Shown: in pieces, positions 7,583-15,475 of the stretch | Numbering within the stretch: position 1 is the stretch's first letter | How the letters are laid out: every line of letters begins with the position of its first letter | Source: a virus | DNA: 46,879 bases | IMG/VR virus record: IMGVR_UViG_3300021379_000384 | Location: 1-46,879 of that record | Strand: one strand, 5' to 3' | The notes under the pieces: generated by a model | Told to the model about the DNA's origin: nothing | Seen by the model: the letters and a program-made list of their open reading frames with translations, nothing else | Databases searched by the model: none | Translations under genes and position numbers: made by a program

Positions 7583-7962
7583 TGTCTTTTAAAATAAAAC
7601 CTTTTTATCCTTTAAACAACACACCTATATATAGAACGTTAGATGTAGATGGAGTTTTAGGTGTTGCTAATAAGAATGGTACTATTAGAATACATAAAGA
7701 TGTGACTGATCCTGCGCAATTGCAGGAAGTAATAGATCATGAAATGGTACATAGAGATCAAATGAATCCTAAAAGTAATGACACAGGTAGATTTAGCTAC
7801 GACAACACTAATATGTACTATACACCTAAAGGAAGTAAAAAAACTATTACTACAAAACGAAGTAATAAAGTAGATGGCGCGCCTTACTTAGGTCACGAAA
7901 AAGAAGCCAACAATAAAAAAATTCAACAAAAAATAAAAAGAAAATACGATGCCGGACTTTAA
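7582..7962 (+). CDS. Small zincin-like putative metallopeptidase
   Basis: A 126-residue protein with the zinc-peptidase signature HEMVH: His53, Glu54 and His57 in VIDHEMVHRDQMN. A downstream GHEKEAN at about 104-110 supplies a glutamate (Glu106 or Glu108) that could be the third ligand, as in gluzincins. The upstream strands (GVANKNGTIRIHKD) fit the edge-strand region of minimal zincins. There is no signal peptide. In phages, such small metallopeptidases may trim virion proteins or peptidoglycan cross-links; neither can be chosen here. The 3' end overlaps the next gene by 14 bases. Confidence 0.65.
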   Translation: MSFKIKPFYPLNNTPIYRTLDVDGVLGVANKNGTIRIHKDVTDPAQLQEVIDHEMVHRDQMNPKSNDTGRFSYDNTNMYYTPKGSKKTITTKRSNKVDGAPYLGHEKEANNKKIQQKIKRKYDAGL

Positions 7963-8296
7963 ATATAAAATGTTAAAAGGAGATACACCTGAAAAGCTTA
8001 AGCCAATAAAAGAAGGTGATGCCACTATGTCTCCAGAGAAAAACGACTTAGGTGGCGCACAAGGTAAGTTAACATATGGTCAAAAAAGAAGTGAAGAACT
8101 AAGAGATGCTCATAGTGCTTATTTATATGGATCACCTGCTGAGATGACAACAAAGATTACACCTGTTCATAAAAAAGGTAAGTCATGTATGAACTACGCT
8201 GCTAAGTTAACTCAAGATGCTAAAGAAAAACTACTAGCTAGCGATGCGAACAGCGCTTTTAAATCTGCTATTGCTAAACAAAAAACAACTGATTAA
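7949..8296 (+). CDS. Hypothetical polar protein (115 aa)
   Basis: A basic, Ala/Lys/Ser-rich protein starting MPDFKYKMLKGDTPEKLKP, with a central GGAQGKLTYGQKRSEELRDAH stretch and a C-terminal amphipathic helix. A single Cys lies in GKSCMNYAAKL. No domain is recognised. It overlaps the zincin gene by 14 bases, so co-expression is likely. Low-complexity basic proteins in this cluster may be minor virion proteins. Confidence 0.55.
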   Translation: MPDFKYKMLKGDTPEKLKPIKEGDATMSPEKNDLGGAQGKLTYGQKRSEELRDAHSAYLYGSPAEMTTKITPVHKKGKSCMNYAAKLTQDAKEKLLASDANSAFKSAIAKQKTTD

Positions 8297-8297
8297 A

Positions 8298-8504
8298 ATG
8301 TATATGGAACAATTAAAAAAAGTTATTAATTCGTCATGGGCTAAGTCAGCTGCTGTAGCTGCTATAGGAATTGTTATGATTTCTGAAGGTCACGTATTCT
8401 ACTCTGGTATAGCCTTTGGCTTTGCAGCTAGAGAATTTTTATTAATGCTTAAGCCATCTGTGTCATGTGGAAAATGTGCGGGTTGTGAAATTTGTAATAA
8501 ATAA
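8298..8504 (+). CDS. Small membrane protein with a CxxCxxCxxC tail
   Basis: A 68-residue protein. The start at 8298 (aaaATGTATATGG) is preferred over an upstream ATG at 8244 because it lies just after the previous stop and gives a normal N-terminus. A hydrophobic region spans residues about 15-50, possibly two short spans or one long span plus an amphipathic helix. The last 12 residues carry four evenly spaced cysteines, Cys57, 60, 63 and 66, a pattern suited to zinc or an iron-sulphur cluster. It lies inside the lysis/accessory cluster. It might be a membrane anchor or holin partner; no family is recognised. Confidence 0.6.
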   Translation: MYMEQLKKVINSSWAKSAAVAAIGIVMISEGHVFYSGIAFGFAAREFLLMLKPSVSCGKCAGCEICNK

Positions 8505-8507
8505 ATT

Positions 8508-8888
8508 ATGGGACCAGGAGATAAATTAAAAGCTTTTATGCAAAAGTTTATAACACCTAAGAAAAACAGAGGTATGTCTTTTCAAGAAGCTCAAGCAATG
8601 TATGAGAATAACCCAAACTCATACGTAAAATCAAGGATGGAAAAAAACTTAGCTACAAGAGATAAAGCTAGAGATCTTATAAAAGAAGATGCTAGACCAG
8701 AAGGTAGTTTAAATCAAGATATAGTTGTTAAGAAGAAAGGTGAATTAGTTGCATACACTAAGAAAGATGGAACTAATGTTATAACTACTAAAAGAAAAGC
8801 TAAAAAGCTAGAAAAAAAAGAGGATAGACAGGAAAGAAGAGAAGATAGAAAGCAAAAGAAAACTAGGCATATACCTACAAAATTTTAA
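8508..8888 (+). CDS. Highly basic hypothetical protein (126 aa)
   Basis: Residues about 20-70 contain MSFQEAQAMYENNPNSYV and helical polar sequence. A middle strand pair, VVKKKGELVAYTKKDGTNVI, reads like a beta-hairpin, and the tail from about residue 95 is an almost pure Lys/Arg/Glu helix (KEDRQERREDRKQKKTR). The strong charge suggests binding to nucleic acid or to another virion protein. No domain is recognised. Confidence 0.55.
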   Translation: MGPGDKLKAFMQKFITPKKNRGMSFQEAQAMYENNPNSYVKSRMEKNLATRDKARDLIKEDARPEGSLNQDIVVKKKGELVAYTKKDGTNVITTKRKAKKLEKKEDRQERREDRKQKKTRHIPTKF

Positions 8889-8890
8889 AT

Positions 8891-9706
8891 ATGGGATATT
8901 CCAACTACCATAAAAATAAAAATCCATTTTCTCCAGCGAGATTAGATGAGGCTTTTAAAGCTAGTAAAATGGAAGGTGGTCCTGGTGATCCAGTTAAAGT
9001 TGAAGTTAAAAAAGATGTAGAAGCAGGTGAAGTGACTGTAACTAAGTATAGCGAAGGTGAGTCTGGCGAAAAACCTTTAACACCAGAACAAAAAGCTTGG
9101 AGAGATGAACAAATAAAAAGCTTAGGCAGTGTAGAAGCTTATAGAGAAAAATATAATATAAAATCTCCACAAGAGAAAGATAGAGAAGCTTTACAAAGCT
9201 TTACATATAGAAAGATGACGCCTGATAAGTTTTCATTAAAGCCAATGGATGTAGATTATAATATAACAATGGCAAGTGAAAAAGGTGATACACCAGTGCC
9301 TGATGAAGGATTTAAATATACTACTACTGAAACTAAAAGAAAAAAGTCTAAAATAAAAGATGACGATCCTAAAATAAAAGGTAGTGGATTAGAAGAGTGT
9401 AGTCCTGATAATCCTACAGCATGTGGTTTAGATCCTAACAAGTCAGCTAGAGAAGTTGCTAAAGGAACTAGGCAAAGAGAGAAGCTAGAAAAGAAAGCAA
9501 AGGTTGATCCAACTAAATCTAAGTTTGATCCAAAAAGATGGTTTGAACAAAAGACTAGTGACTTATCTAAAACAATGAGTATGAATCAAGCTTCAAGAGA
9601 TAGAAAGAAAAGACAGCGAGAGATAAATAGAACGAGTAGAAAAAGAATGAAGGGTAAGCTTAATAATGAATCACCATTTTCTAGAACATTAACTGGAAAC
9701 TTCTAA
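8891..9706 (+). CDS. Basic, largely disordered hypothetical protein (271 aa)
   Basis: A long polar protein rich in Lys, Glu, Asp, Pro and Ser, with no hydrophobic core over most of its length. The N-terminus (MGYSNYHKNKNPFSPARL) and the repeated SPFSRTL-type segment near the C-terminus look like short linear motifs. Two cysteines occur in a GLEECSPDNPTACGLDPNK segment near residue 165. The C-terminal 60 residues are strongly basic (RDRKKRQREINRTSRKRMK). It could package with DNA or tether virion parts. Its stop shares a base with the holin start (taATG). Confidence 0.55.
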   Translation: MGYSNYHKNKNPFSPARLDEAFKASKMEGGPGDPVKVEVKKDVEAGEVTVTKYSEGESGEKPLTPEQKAWRDEQIKSLGSVEAYREKYNIKSPQEKDREALQSFTYRKMTPDKFSLKPMDVDYNITMASEKGDTPVPDEGFKYTTTETKRKKSKIKDDDPKIKGSGLEECSPDNPTACGLDPNKSAREVAKGTRQREKLEKKAKVDPTKSKFDPKRWFEQKTSDLSKTMSMNQASRDRKKRQREINRTSRKRMKGKLNNESPFSRTLTGNF

Positions 9707-10158
9707 TGAATAATAAAAAAAAGTTTAAAGATACTAAAGTAGGTGCTTTCTTAACTGAGAGAGCACCTAAAGTAGTTTCACAGGTTGGGGAGTTTTTACC
9801 TGATCAAGGCGCATTTGGGATAGTAAAAAATCTTATAACAAGTGATAATGATATTGAGCCTAAAGATAAAGAAACAGCTTTAAAATTGTTAGAGCAGGAT
9901 ATACAAGAAATGAAAGATATATCTGCTAGATGGCAAAGTGATATGTCGTCTGACTCTTGGTTGTCTAAAAATACAAGACCATTAACCCTTATATATTTAA
10001 CATTAGCATCTACTATATTGATTATAATAGATTCGTTTCATACTATGTTTGATGTAGATAGTGCTTGGGTTGAATTATTAAAGACATTATTAATAACAGT
10101 ATATGTAGCGTACTTTGGAAGCAGAGGCGCTGAAAAAGTATTTATAAATAAAAAATAA
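9706..10158 (+). CDS. Putative holin, GTA_holin_3TM-like
   Basis: A 150-residue membrane protein. The N-terminal 75 residues are cytoplasmic and helical. WQSDMSSDSWLSKNTRPLTL (76-95) matches the conserved entry to the membrane region of the family of holin-like proteins named after gene transfer agents. Hydrophobic spans follow at about 91-110 and 120-137, and the end YFGSRGAEKVF is also typical of that family. It would make membrane holes so that the amidase reaches the wall. It is separated from the amidase by small genes, which is common in such clusters. Family recall is unverified, but the motif is distinctive. Confidence 0.75.
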   Translation: MNNKKKFKDTKVGAFLTERAPKVVSQVGEFLPDQGAFGIVKNLITSDNDIEPKDKETALKLLEQDIQEMKDISARWQSDMSSDSWLSKNTRPLTLIYLTLASTILIIIDSFHTMFDVDSAWVELLKTLLITVYVAYFGSRGAEKVFINKK

Positions 10159-10165
10159 AAATCAA

Positions 10166-10465
10166 ATGAGAGGATTAGAAGGTAACATGCAGGCACAACC
10201 TAGAGTATTTGCCCATGATGCAGTTGCTTTAACAGCAGCGGATATAACAGCAGGAAACACTATTGCTAACACAAGCGATAGAGGTTGTTGTTTATATGTT
10301 GGTGTAGCAATGAGCACTATTACGGTGACAATGGAAAGTGGAACATCTACTGCTTTTAAAGGTATTGCTGCAGGATCATTTTTACCTATATTAGTTACAG
10401 CGGTAACAGCAGCTACCCCAGATAGTGGTGCTTTAGCAGATGGAGATATTGTAGCATTATTCTAA
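10166..10465 (+). CDS. Small probable virion protein (99 aa)
   Basis: A hydrophobic-beta protein with AVALTAADITAGNTIANTSDRGCCLYVGVAMS in its middle, split here by function only, then a Gly/Ala/Thr-rich C-terminal half ending DGDIVALF. Such single-domain beta proteins, often with a GxxLYVGV core and an SFLPI strand, occur beside phage capsid or fibre genes as decoration or spike pieces. The ATG at 10187 (MQAQPRVF) is an alternative start. No membrane span is clear. Confidence 0.55.
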   Translation: MRGLEGNMQAQPRVFAHDAVALTAADITAGNTIANTSDRGCCLYVGVAMSTITVTMESGTSTAFKGIAAGSFLPILVTAVTAATPDSGALADGDIVALF

Positions 10466-10468
10466 GAT

Positions 10469-11173
10469 ATGTTTTTAGGTAACACTCTTACAGTTCCTAA
10501 TATAGTAAACCTACCAGGTCAAGGATCAAGTGGTGGTGGCGGTGGCTTAGGATCTATAGCTAATAATTTTTCTATGCAGTTTAATGGTATTGATGAATAT
10601 TTTGACGCTGGATTAATTACTGAAGTTGATGGATCTACTGATTGTACAATTTCTTTTTGGATGAAAAGAGGTGTATCTACTTCTGCTACAGAACAAAGAG
10701 TTATTTCAACTAGAGGAACTAGTATTAGGGATCATGGCGTTGAATTTAGAATTAGACCTAGTGATGGTAGATTAGCTTATACTTTTGGTTTTAATCAAGC
10801 AGGTGCCGGAGGTGGTTACACTGGTGGAAATATAAGTACATCTTTAAACAACGACTGGCATTATGTAGCGTTAATTGTAGACGCTACTGCTGGAACTACA
10901 ACTTCTTATTTAGATGGACAACCTGTATCTACACTTAATAGAATAGCATTTAGTATGTCAGGTCAGTTATATAATTTTATTGTAGGAGCTAGAGCAAATG
11001 ATCAAACAGGAAATTACTTAGGATATATAGACGAAGTGGCAGTGTTTGATTATAAATTAGAAGCGTCTGACATAGAAGCTATATATGATATTACCAACAA
11101 TGACCCTACACAAGCCGCAGATTTATCAACGTTATCCACAGCGCCAATCGCGTGGTATAGAATGGGAGATTAA
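10469..11173 (+). CDS. LamG (concanavalin A-like) domain protein
   Basis: A 234-residue protein that is essentially one LamG/jelly-roll lectin-like domain after a Gly-rich linker (SSGGGGGLGS near residue 20). Hallmarks are SMQFNGIDEYFDAG, then CTISFWMKRG, DWHYVALIVDATAGTTTSYLDG and the closing GYIDEVAVFDYKLEASDIEAIY. These domains usually bind glycans or cell-surface polymers, sometimes with calcium. No signal peptide is present, so it is probably virion-bound, not secreted. It lies directly before a larger protein with two more such domains, which suggests duplication. Confidence 0.85.
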   Translation: MFLGNTLTVPNIVNLPGQGSSGGGGGLGSIANNFSMQFNGIDEYFDAGLITEVDGSTDCTISFWMKRGVSTSATEQRVISTRGTSIRDHGVEFRIRPSDGRLAYTFGFNQAGAGGGYTGGNISTSLNNDWHYVALIVDATAGTTTSYLDGQPVSTLNRIAFSMSGQLYNFIVGARANDQTGNYLGYIDEVAVFDYKLEASDIEAIYDITNNDPTQAADLSTLSTAPIAWYRMGD

Positions 11174-11175
11174 CT

Positions 11176-14100
11176 ATGGGAACAGTATTTAGAAATCCAC
11201 ACTGGTTAGTACCAGATAATGCCAACAAAACTAGGAAAGCAAACTATAGTTTAAATTTTGATTCTGGTTCTAATGACTATATTGAGATATCAAACAATAT
11301 ATTAAGCGGACTTTCAAATTTTTCTATATCTGTATGGTATAATACAAATACACTGTCAGGCGACAGAGCTGTGCTAGGAGCTTGGAGTTCAGGAGTTACA
11401 CAAATGTTATTATATTGGGATGATCCAGATGGTTGGAGGTTTTTAATGAATAATGGAACTACTTCATACAGCGTTATTTGGGGAACTTCAACAACTATTA
11501 ATACATGGAATCATATAGTCGTAACTTATGATGGATCAACAATTAGTTTTTATCATAATAATGGTACTCCAGTAACAGCCATAGGTACAGGTTCAATAAG
11601 AACTCAAACAGTTCCTTGGAGAATAGGCGTAGACACTAGTAGTACTCGATATTGGGACGGTAAGTTAAGTCAATTTTGTTTATTTAATTATGCTTTAAAT
11701 GCTAGTGATATTTCAACTCTTTATGGTGATGCTACAAACGGCGTTGGCGATCCACTTTCTTTAACTACGCCTCCAATTGCATATTACCCACTTGGCGATG
11801 AATTAGTTTATAATGGATCTAGCTTTTTAGTTCCTAATATGGTTGGATCAAATGTAGGTAGTAGTAATTTTTTATGTACAGAATTTGATGGTATAAATGA
11901 TTCTATAGATTGTAGTAGTTATATAAAGTATAAAAATACAGCGGGAAGTATACCTTGGCCTGCGCTTGAAGATGATTGGGTTGTATCTTATTGGATGAAA
12001 ACTTCTGGAGCTGGTAGTCAATTTAGAAATATAACTGGTGGTGATGGATTTTTTCAATACGCAAACACAATGTATCTTGGAGCGCTAAGATTTAGAACTG
12101 GTAGTAGTTGGATTAACGTTAGTGGAAGTGTAAACTTAGAAGATAATCAATGGCATCATATTGCAATACAATGTGAAGGTGGTACAACGCATAGATGTTA
12201 TATAGATGGAGTTCAAACTTATGAAAACACTGGTAGCGCTTTTTCAAGTAGTGGATCAATTACTTACATAGGTTCTTATTCTGGCGGAGGACAACGTTTT
12301 TATACAGGTAAATTATCACAACTCGCTATGTTTGACGTTTCTAATGTTAGTATTTCGGACTTGTATAATGGAGGAGTTCAACCAAATATACAAAATTTTG
12401 ATAATTTAATTTTTTTAGCAGATTTAGGTAAAAACGCTGAATTAGTTCATGGTGGCTTACATTATCGTGATACTGTACAAGAAGAGTTTTATCCATCAAA
12501 AAATTTTTCTTGGGAAGCATTAAAAGGTGATTCACCTAACGGTAGCAGCGCTTCTGGAGTTGGCGTGTCAATACCAGCTACAGCTTTAGAGTCAGAAGGC
12601 CCTTATTCAATTAACAATATAATAAGTGCAAACTCTGATGGCTTTAGTCAGTTACTTCCATTTGGAGCTGATCAAGCTGCTGTTGCTGACCCAAGTAAAC
12701 TAAATGTTTTAGTACAACCTGGTTTATACGAAGCAGGAGGTTTAACTTGTAGATTCATAGCAGGAAGTGTGTCAGCTGGAGCTACTATAGATTGGGGAGA
12801 TGGTAGTGGTGAACAAACTTTGCTTAGTGGAAATAACGATCATACATATTCAACAGAAGGTATATATAATGTAAAAATCGGAGGTACTTTCTCTCCAAAT
12901 ATTAATTCAAATCTCTATGGATTAAATTTTATAAATATAACACATTTTGGTGACAATGTTGTACATCCTACAATGTATGTTGGTTGGAGATTATGTTCTA
13001 ATCTAGATATAACAGCATATGACACCCCAACTATTAGTAGTGGTGGCCAATTAGGTTATTGCTTTCAAAATGGAAAAAGACTTGTAAATGCTAATGGATC
13101 AATGGGTAATTGGGATATGTCAAATCTAAATTCTTCTTTTCCATCTGTTTTTCAAAATTGCACAAGATTTAATGTAGATATATCAAGATGGAATTTACCA
13201 TCCACTCCTAGTTTAGATAGTACTTTTCAAGGTTGCGCAACATTTAATCAACCTATAGGCGAGTGGAATATATCACCAAGTAATGTGAGAAATTTGTTTT
13301 ATCAAGCCTTTAAATTTAATCAGCCACTAACTAATTGGACTATACCTGCAAGTTTAAGCGGAACGTTTAGGCAAGCTCATGCTTTTAACTCATTTCCCGG
13401 GACACCAGCCGGCACTTTTACTAGTATGTATTATGCTTTTAATAATGCATATGTGTTTAATCAAGATATAAGTAGTTGGGATGTAAGTGGTGTCACTAAC
13501 TTCACAGCTTGTTTTCAAGGTACAGATGATTTTGATCAACCTATAGGTAGCTGGACAATAAACACTACGCCTGGTGCAAATATTAATATGACGGCGATGT
13601 TTTACGATGCTCCTGGTTTTAGTCAAAATATATCTACTTGGGATATGTCTGAAGTTAGTGTTATCACGGAGTTTGGAAAGTATAATTATGGAGATGGTTT
13701 TCCTTCTCCTGGAATAACAACTGATAAAATTACATCACTAAGTCAAATTTGTAGAAACACTAACAGTAATTCATCTTGGTTTACAAGTATTGATTGGTCT
13801 AATGTAACTAGTATTTACTACGCGTTTAATAATAACTATACTTTAAATCAAGATTTTGGCGATGTAGATATATCATCATTAACAAACGCTATAGCTAGTT
13901 TCAGTGGTACTTCTGCTTTTAGTACTAGTAATGTTACTAGCACGTTAACTAAATGGGCTATTAAAGTTTATAATGGCAATGGTAACACAGGTGTTAATGC
14001 AACATCTATATTCAATAGTAGAACATTTGATAATTCACAAACTAGTGACACAGGTGGAACACCATTTCCTTTTCCAACTAATTTTAGTTTAAGTATAGGT

Positions 14101-14712
14101 GGTTCACCTGATTTAACAGGAGGCGGTGATTATTGTAAAGTTGTTGATGTTTCAGGTGATAATCAATTAGAAGGTAAAGATATGTTTTCTAGTTCAACAG
14201 CTGGAACAGATTATGTAGAACTATTAACTAGAGAAATAGGTGGTAGTGGTTCAGATGTTTCTGTTACAATACCTTATTATTGGAATCATAATCCAAGCAT
14301 AGCTTCTACAACTGGTTTAACTGCTGATTATAAAATAGATGGTGGATCTTGGACTAACTTTATAAATGATACAACATCAAGTGGATCAGGAAGTAGCAGT
14401 GGTACAAACGCTTCACCTGTATTAGGTTCTGTAGCAAGTTTATCTTTTACAACTTCTTTTCAAGTTAGACTTAGGATACAAACAGGTCAAGCAACGGCTA
14501 ATACTTGTAATGTTAAGTCAATAACTATAGCGGATGGTGTTGCTAATATATACACAGAAGATTTTTCAACACAGTTAGGCGTTGGTTATGACGATGGATT
14601 AACTTCTCCTAATGCAGTATGGTCAGATGCTGGTGACGCGCTTGATTGGTTAGATAGTTCTACTGGAGGTAATTGGTTAAGTGTAACAAGTGGATTAACA
14701 AGAATAAATTAA
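11176..14712 (+). CDS. Large adhesin: two LamG-like domains, PKD-like segment and BspA/DUF285-like repeats
   Basis: A 1178-residue modular protein. LamG-like domain 1 spans about 22-190 (NYSLNFDSGSNDYIEI to LSQFCLFNYALNASDI), domain 2 about 229-400 (CTEFDGINDSIDCSS to KLSQLAMFDVSNVSI). A PKD-like strand set at about 535-568 has IDWGDGSGEQ and HTYSTEGIYNVKI. From about 580 to 930 are repeats of roughly 25-35 residues with FNQPI/FNQDI, SSWDVSG and WxIxxxxN cores, the pattern of BspA-type leucine-rich (DUF285) surface proteins. A Ser/Gly/Thr-rich beta region ends the protein. It likely attaches the virion to the host surface; no signal peptide or anchor supports secretion. Confidence 0.85.
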   Translation: MGTVFRNPHWLVPDNANKTRKANYSLNFDSGSNDYIEISNNILSGLSNFSISVWYNTNTLSGDRAVLGAWSSGVTQMLLYWDDPDGWRFLMNNGTTSYSVIWGTSTTINTWNHIVVTYDGSTISFYHNNGTPVTAIGTGSIRTQTVPWRIGVDTSSTRYWDGKLSQFCLFNYALNASDISTLYGDATNGVGDPLSLTTPPIAYYPLGDELVYNGSSFLVPNMVGSNVGSSNFLCTEFDGINDSIDCSSYIKYKNTAGSIPWPALEDDWVVSYWMKTSGAGSQFRNITGGDGFFQYANTMYLGALRFRTGSSWINVSGSVNLEDNQWHHIAIQCEGGTTHRCYIDGVQTYENTGSAFSSSGSITYIGSYSGGGQRFYTGKLSQLAMFDVSNVSISDLYNGGVQPNIQNFDNLIFLADLGKNAELVHGGLHYRDTVQEEFYPSKNFSWEALKGDSPNGSSASGVGVSIPATALESEGPYSINNIISANSDGFSQLLPFGADQAAVADPSKLNVLVQPGLYEAGGLTCRFIAGSVSAGATIDWGDGSGEQTLLSGNNDHTYSTEGIYNVKIGGTFSPNINSNLYGLNFINITHFGDNVVHPTMYVGWRLCSNLDITAYDTPTISSGGQLGYCFQNGKRLVNANGSMGNWDMSNLNSSFPSVFQNCTRFNVDISRWNLPSTPSLDSTFQGCATFNQPIGEWNISPSNVRNLFYQAFKFNQPLTNWTIPASLSGTFRQAHAFNSFPGTPAGTFTSMYYAFNNAYVFNQDISSWDVSGVTNFTACFQGTDDFDQPIGSWTINTTPGANINMTAMFYDAPGFSQNISTWDMSEVSVITEFGKYNYGDGFPSPGITTDKITSLSQICRNTNSNSSWFTSIDWSNVTSIYYAFNNNYTLNQDFGDVDISSLTNAIASFSGTSAFSTSNVTSTLTKWAIKVYNGNGNTGVNATSIFNSRTFDNSQTSDTGGTPFPFPTNFSLSIGGSPDLTGGGDYCKVVDVSGDNQLEGKDMFSSSTAGTDYVELLTREIGGSGSDVSVTIPYYWNHNPSIASTTGLTADYKIDGGSWTNFINDTTSSGSGSSSGTNASPVLGSVASLSFTTSFQVRLRIQTGQATANTCNVKSITIADGVANIYTEDFSTQLGVGYDDGLTSPNAVWSDAGDALDWLDSSTGGNWLSVTSGLTRIN

Positions 14713-14715
14713 AAA

Positions 14716-14955
14716 ATGACAACATATATAGTAATAAATTTAAGTGATACTGATAATGTATTATTTAGTCAGGTAAATCAAACTTCAGCACAGACAGCTA
14801 GAAGAAATGTAGCTAATACACAATGTGTACTATCTTACATATTAGAACCTAGTTTTATTAGTGATAGCACTATAACACCTGTTTCAACTTTAAATCACGA
14901 AGAAGCATTGGCTTTACTAGCTACGCCAGAGTGGACGCCACCTGATGAGGAATAA
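14716..14955 (+). CDS. Small acidic protein behind the adhesin (79 aa)
   Basis: A 79-residue protein (MTTYIVINLSDTDNVLFSQV) with a short beta-like start, a helix containing TSAQTARRNVANTQCVLSYI, and an acidic Trp/Pro-rich end (LATPEWTPPDEE). The size and position, directly after a large adhesin, parallel the small protein at 1979 behind the fibre gene, whose C-terminus is also Pro-rich and acidic. A fibre/adhesin assembly role is possible. No family is recognised. Confidence 0.6.
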   Translation: MTTYIVINLSDTDNVLFSQVNQTSAQTARRNVANTQCVLSYILEPSFISDSTITPVSTLNHEEALALLATPEWTPPDEE

Positions 14956-15009
14956 TTTTAAATAATAAGTGATTATAAATAAAAACAAATAATAATTAAA
15001 TTTAATCAA

Positions 15010-15255
15010 ATGAAAATAAAAGAAGAAGAATTAAAAGTAATTCAAGAGCAACAAGCACAATTAAATAAACTTGTAAATGATATAGGTGTTTTAGAATCTC
15101 AAAAACATAGTTTACTACATGAAATAGGCAATGTAAATAAAGAGATAGAATCATTTAAAAAAGAAATAGAAGAAACTTACGGTTCAATAACCGTAGACTT
15201 GTCAGATGGTTCTTACAAAGTAAATGATGAAGATACACCTGAAGAAAATGACTAA
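15010..15255 (+). CDS. Small coiled-coil protein (81 aa)
   Basis: Residues about 3-58 form a regular heptad-rich helix (EEELKVIQEQQAQLNKLVND onward) predicted as a dimeric or trimeric coiled coil; the last 20 residues are acidic with a small strand pair (SITVDLSDGSYKV). Small proteins of this shape are frequent in phage packaging neighbourhoods, but no function is established from the sequence. It has an AT-only leader and overlaps the next gene by 8 bases if that gene starts at 15248. Confidence 0.65.
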   Translation: MKIKEEELKVIQEQQAQLNKLVNDIGVLESQKHSLLHEIGNVNKEIESFKKEIEETYGSITVDLSDGSYKVNDEDTPEEND

Positions 15256-15475
15256 TGTAATTAGAAAAATTAGTATAGGCTCTGATTATAAAAACGATGC
15301 AATGCATTACTCAATTGGTCAAGAAGTTTATGGTGGTCACAAGATATGCGATATAATAAGTAATAATAATGATGGGGAGTATTTAATATACATAACTAAA
15401 AATAATGAAGTATTACCTTGGAAAAAGTTTAATCGCAATATGGCAATAGCTGTTGAATATGATTTACAATATTAA
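15248..15475 (+). CDS. Small hypothetical protein (75 aa)
   Basis: The start at 15248 (aaaATGACTAATG) gives MTNVIRKISIGSDYKNDAMH and an 8-base overlap with the previous gene; an ATG at 15224 would add eight residues and a longer overlap. The protein has a beta-rich look: YSIGQEVYGGHKICDII, then GEYLIYITKNNEVLPWKKF. It might be a small SH3-like or OB-like domain. No family is recognised. The stop shares a base with the next start. Confidence 0.55.
   Translation: MTNVIRKISIGSDYKNDAMHYSIGQEVYGGHKICDIISNNNDGEYLIYITKNNEVLPWKKFNRNMAIAVEYDLQY

Noticed and set aside
8244-8297. Upstream ATG for the Cys4 membrane protein
   Set aside because: It would add 18 residues inside the previous gene; the ATG at 8298 follows that stop and has an A-rich leader.
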